A stretch of 5,375 nt of DNA from Dehalococcoidia bacterium (GTDB taxonomy: Bacteria; Chloroflexota; Dehalococcoidia; Tepidiformales; Tepidiformaceae), in contig SLAK01000456.1 of assembly GCA_007126855.1 (NCBI GenBank), forward strand, positions 1 through 5,375. The letters run 5' to 3'. Both the position numbers and the translations under genes were made by a program. A model generated the notes under the pieces. That model was not told where the DNA came from, made no database searches, and saw only the letters and a program-made list of their open reading frames with translations. The first letter of the stretch is position 1. Each line of letters starts with the position of its first letter. Positions 5,327 to 5,375 of the stretch are shown here, piece after piece.

Positions 5327-5375
5327 GTGAGAACTCAAGTCCGAACTTCAAGTATCACGAAGCCCGCGCTCGTCG
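5327..5375 (+). CDS. 5' end of an unidentified protein gene, running off the window
   Basis: A GTG at 5327 sits 7 nt after AGGAG. Its frame encodes MRTQVRTSSITKPALV and is open to the last base. An in-frame TAA at 5321-5323 makes this the most upstream possible start, and no other start codon follows in the frame before the window end. Sixteen residues are too few to name a family, and no signal peptide or motif is evident. The gene is interesting mainly because of its long structured leader. It could be co-transcribed with the dehydrogenase by read-through or have its own promoter; I found no clear promoter between 5082 and 5185. Confidence 0.55.
   Translation, partial: MRTQVRTSSITKPALV

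Noticed and set aside
5327..5375. Naming the last gene as ribosomal protein L13 from its MRT N-terminus
   Set aside because: Only three residues agree and the next thirteen do not clearly follow that family, so the guess is not supportable without more sequence.

Overview
The window is about 5.4 kb of GC-rich bacterial chromosome. It is compact, with Shine-Dalgarno-led genes, one TTG start and one probable GTG start. The gene mix (a sirtuin, a type II toxin-antitoxin pair, a double CaiB/BaiF CoA-transferase and an acyl-CoA dehydrogenase) fits an aerobic, acyl-CoA-degrading heterotroph such as an actinobacterium or a Chloroflexota lineage. Nothing in the sequence fixes the phylum.

Layout, left to right. 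(1) 1-510, +: the 3' two thirds of a Sir2-family NAD-dependent protein deacylase, cut by the window edge. (2) 572-808 and 805-1197, +: a VapBC-type toxin-antitoxin operon, ribbon-helix-helix antitoxin then PIN-domain ribonuclease, overlapping by ATGA. A small inverted repeat lies inside its likely promoter. (3) 1210-3681, -: an 823-residue tandem class III CoA-transferase, ending 12 nt from the toxin stop codon in a convergent arrangement. Its C-terminal half keeps the family's catalytic Asp; its N-terminal half has Ala there. (4) 3682-3902: a divergent promoter region. (5) 3903-5081, +: an acyl-CoA dehydrogenase family flavoprotein with a strong ribosome binding site and a TTG start. Its C-terminal active-site segment lacks the usual catalytic Glu. 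(6) 5082-5326: a non-coding stretch packed with inverted repeats, followed by a well-placed Shine-Dalgarno and a GTG start at 5327 whose frame stays open to the window end.

The CoA-transferase and the acyl-CoA dehydrogenase are divergently transcribed from one 221-bp region and probably belong to one catabolic theme: CoA activation of an acid, then alpha,beta-oxidation of the thioester. The substrate cannot be read from sequence. The toxin-antitoxin pair looks like an independent insertion between housekeeping genes.

The observation most worth following is the leader before the gene at 5327. It can form a long nested hairpin, and its Shine-Dalgarno (GGGAGG) can pair with an upstream CCTCCC that also has a second, closer GGGAGG partner. 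That is the layout of a translational RNA switch. I could not match it to a riboswitch class I know.
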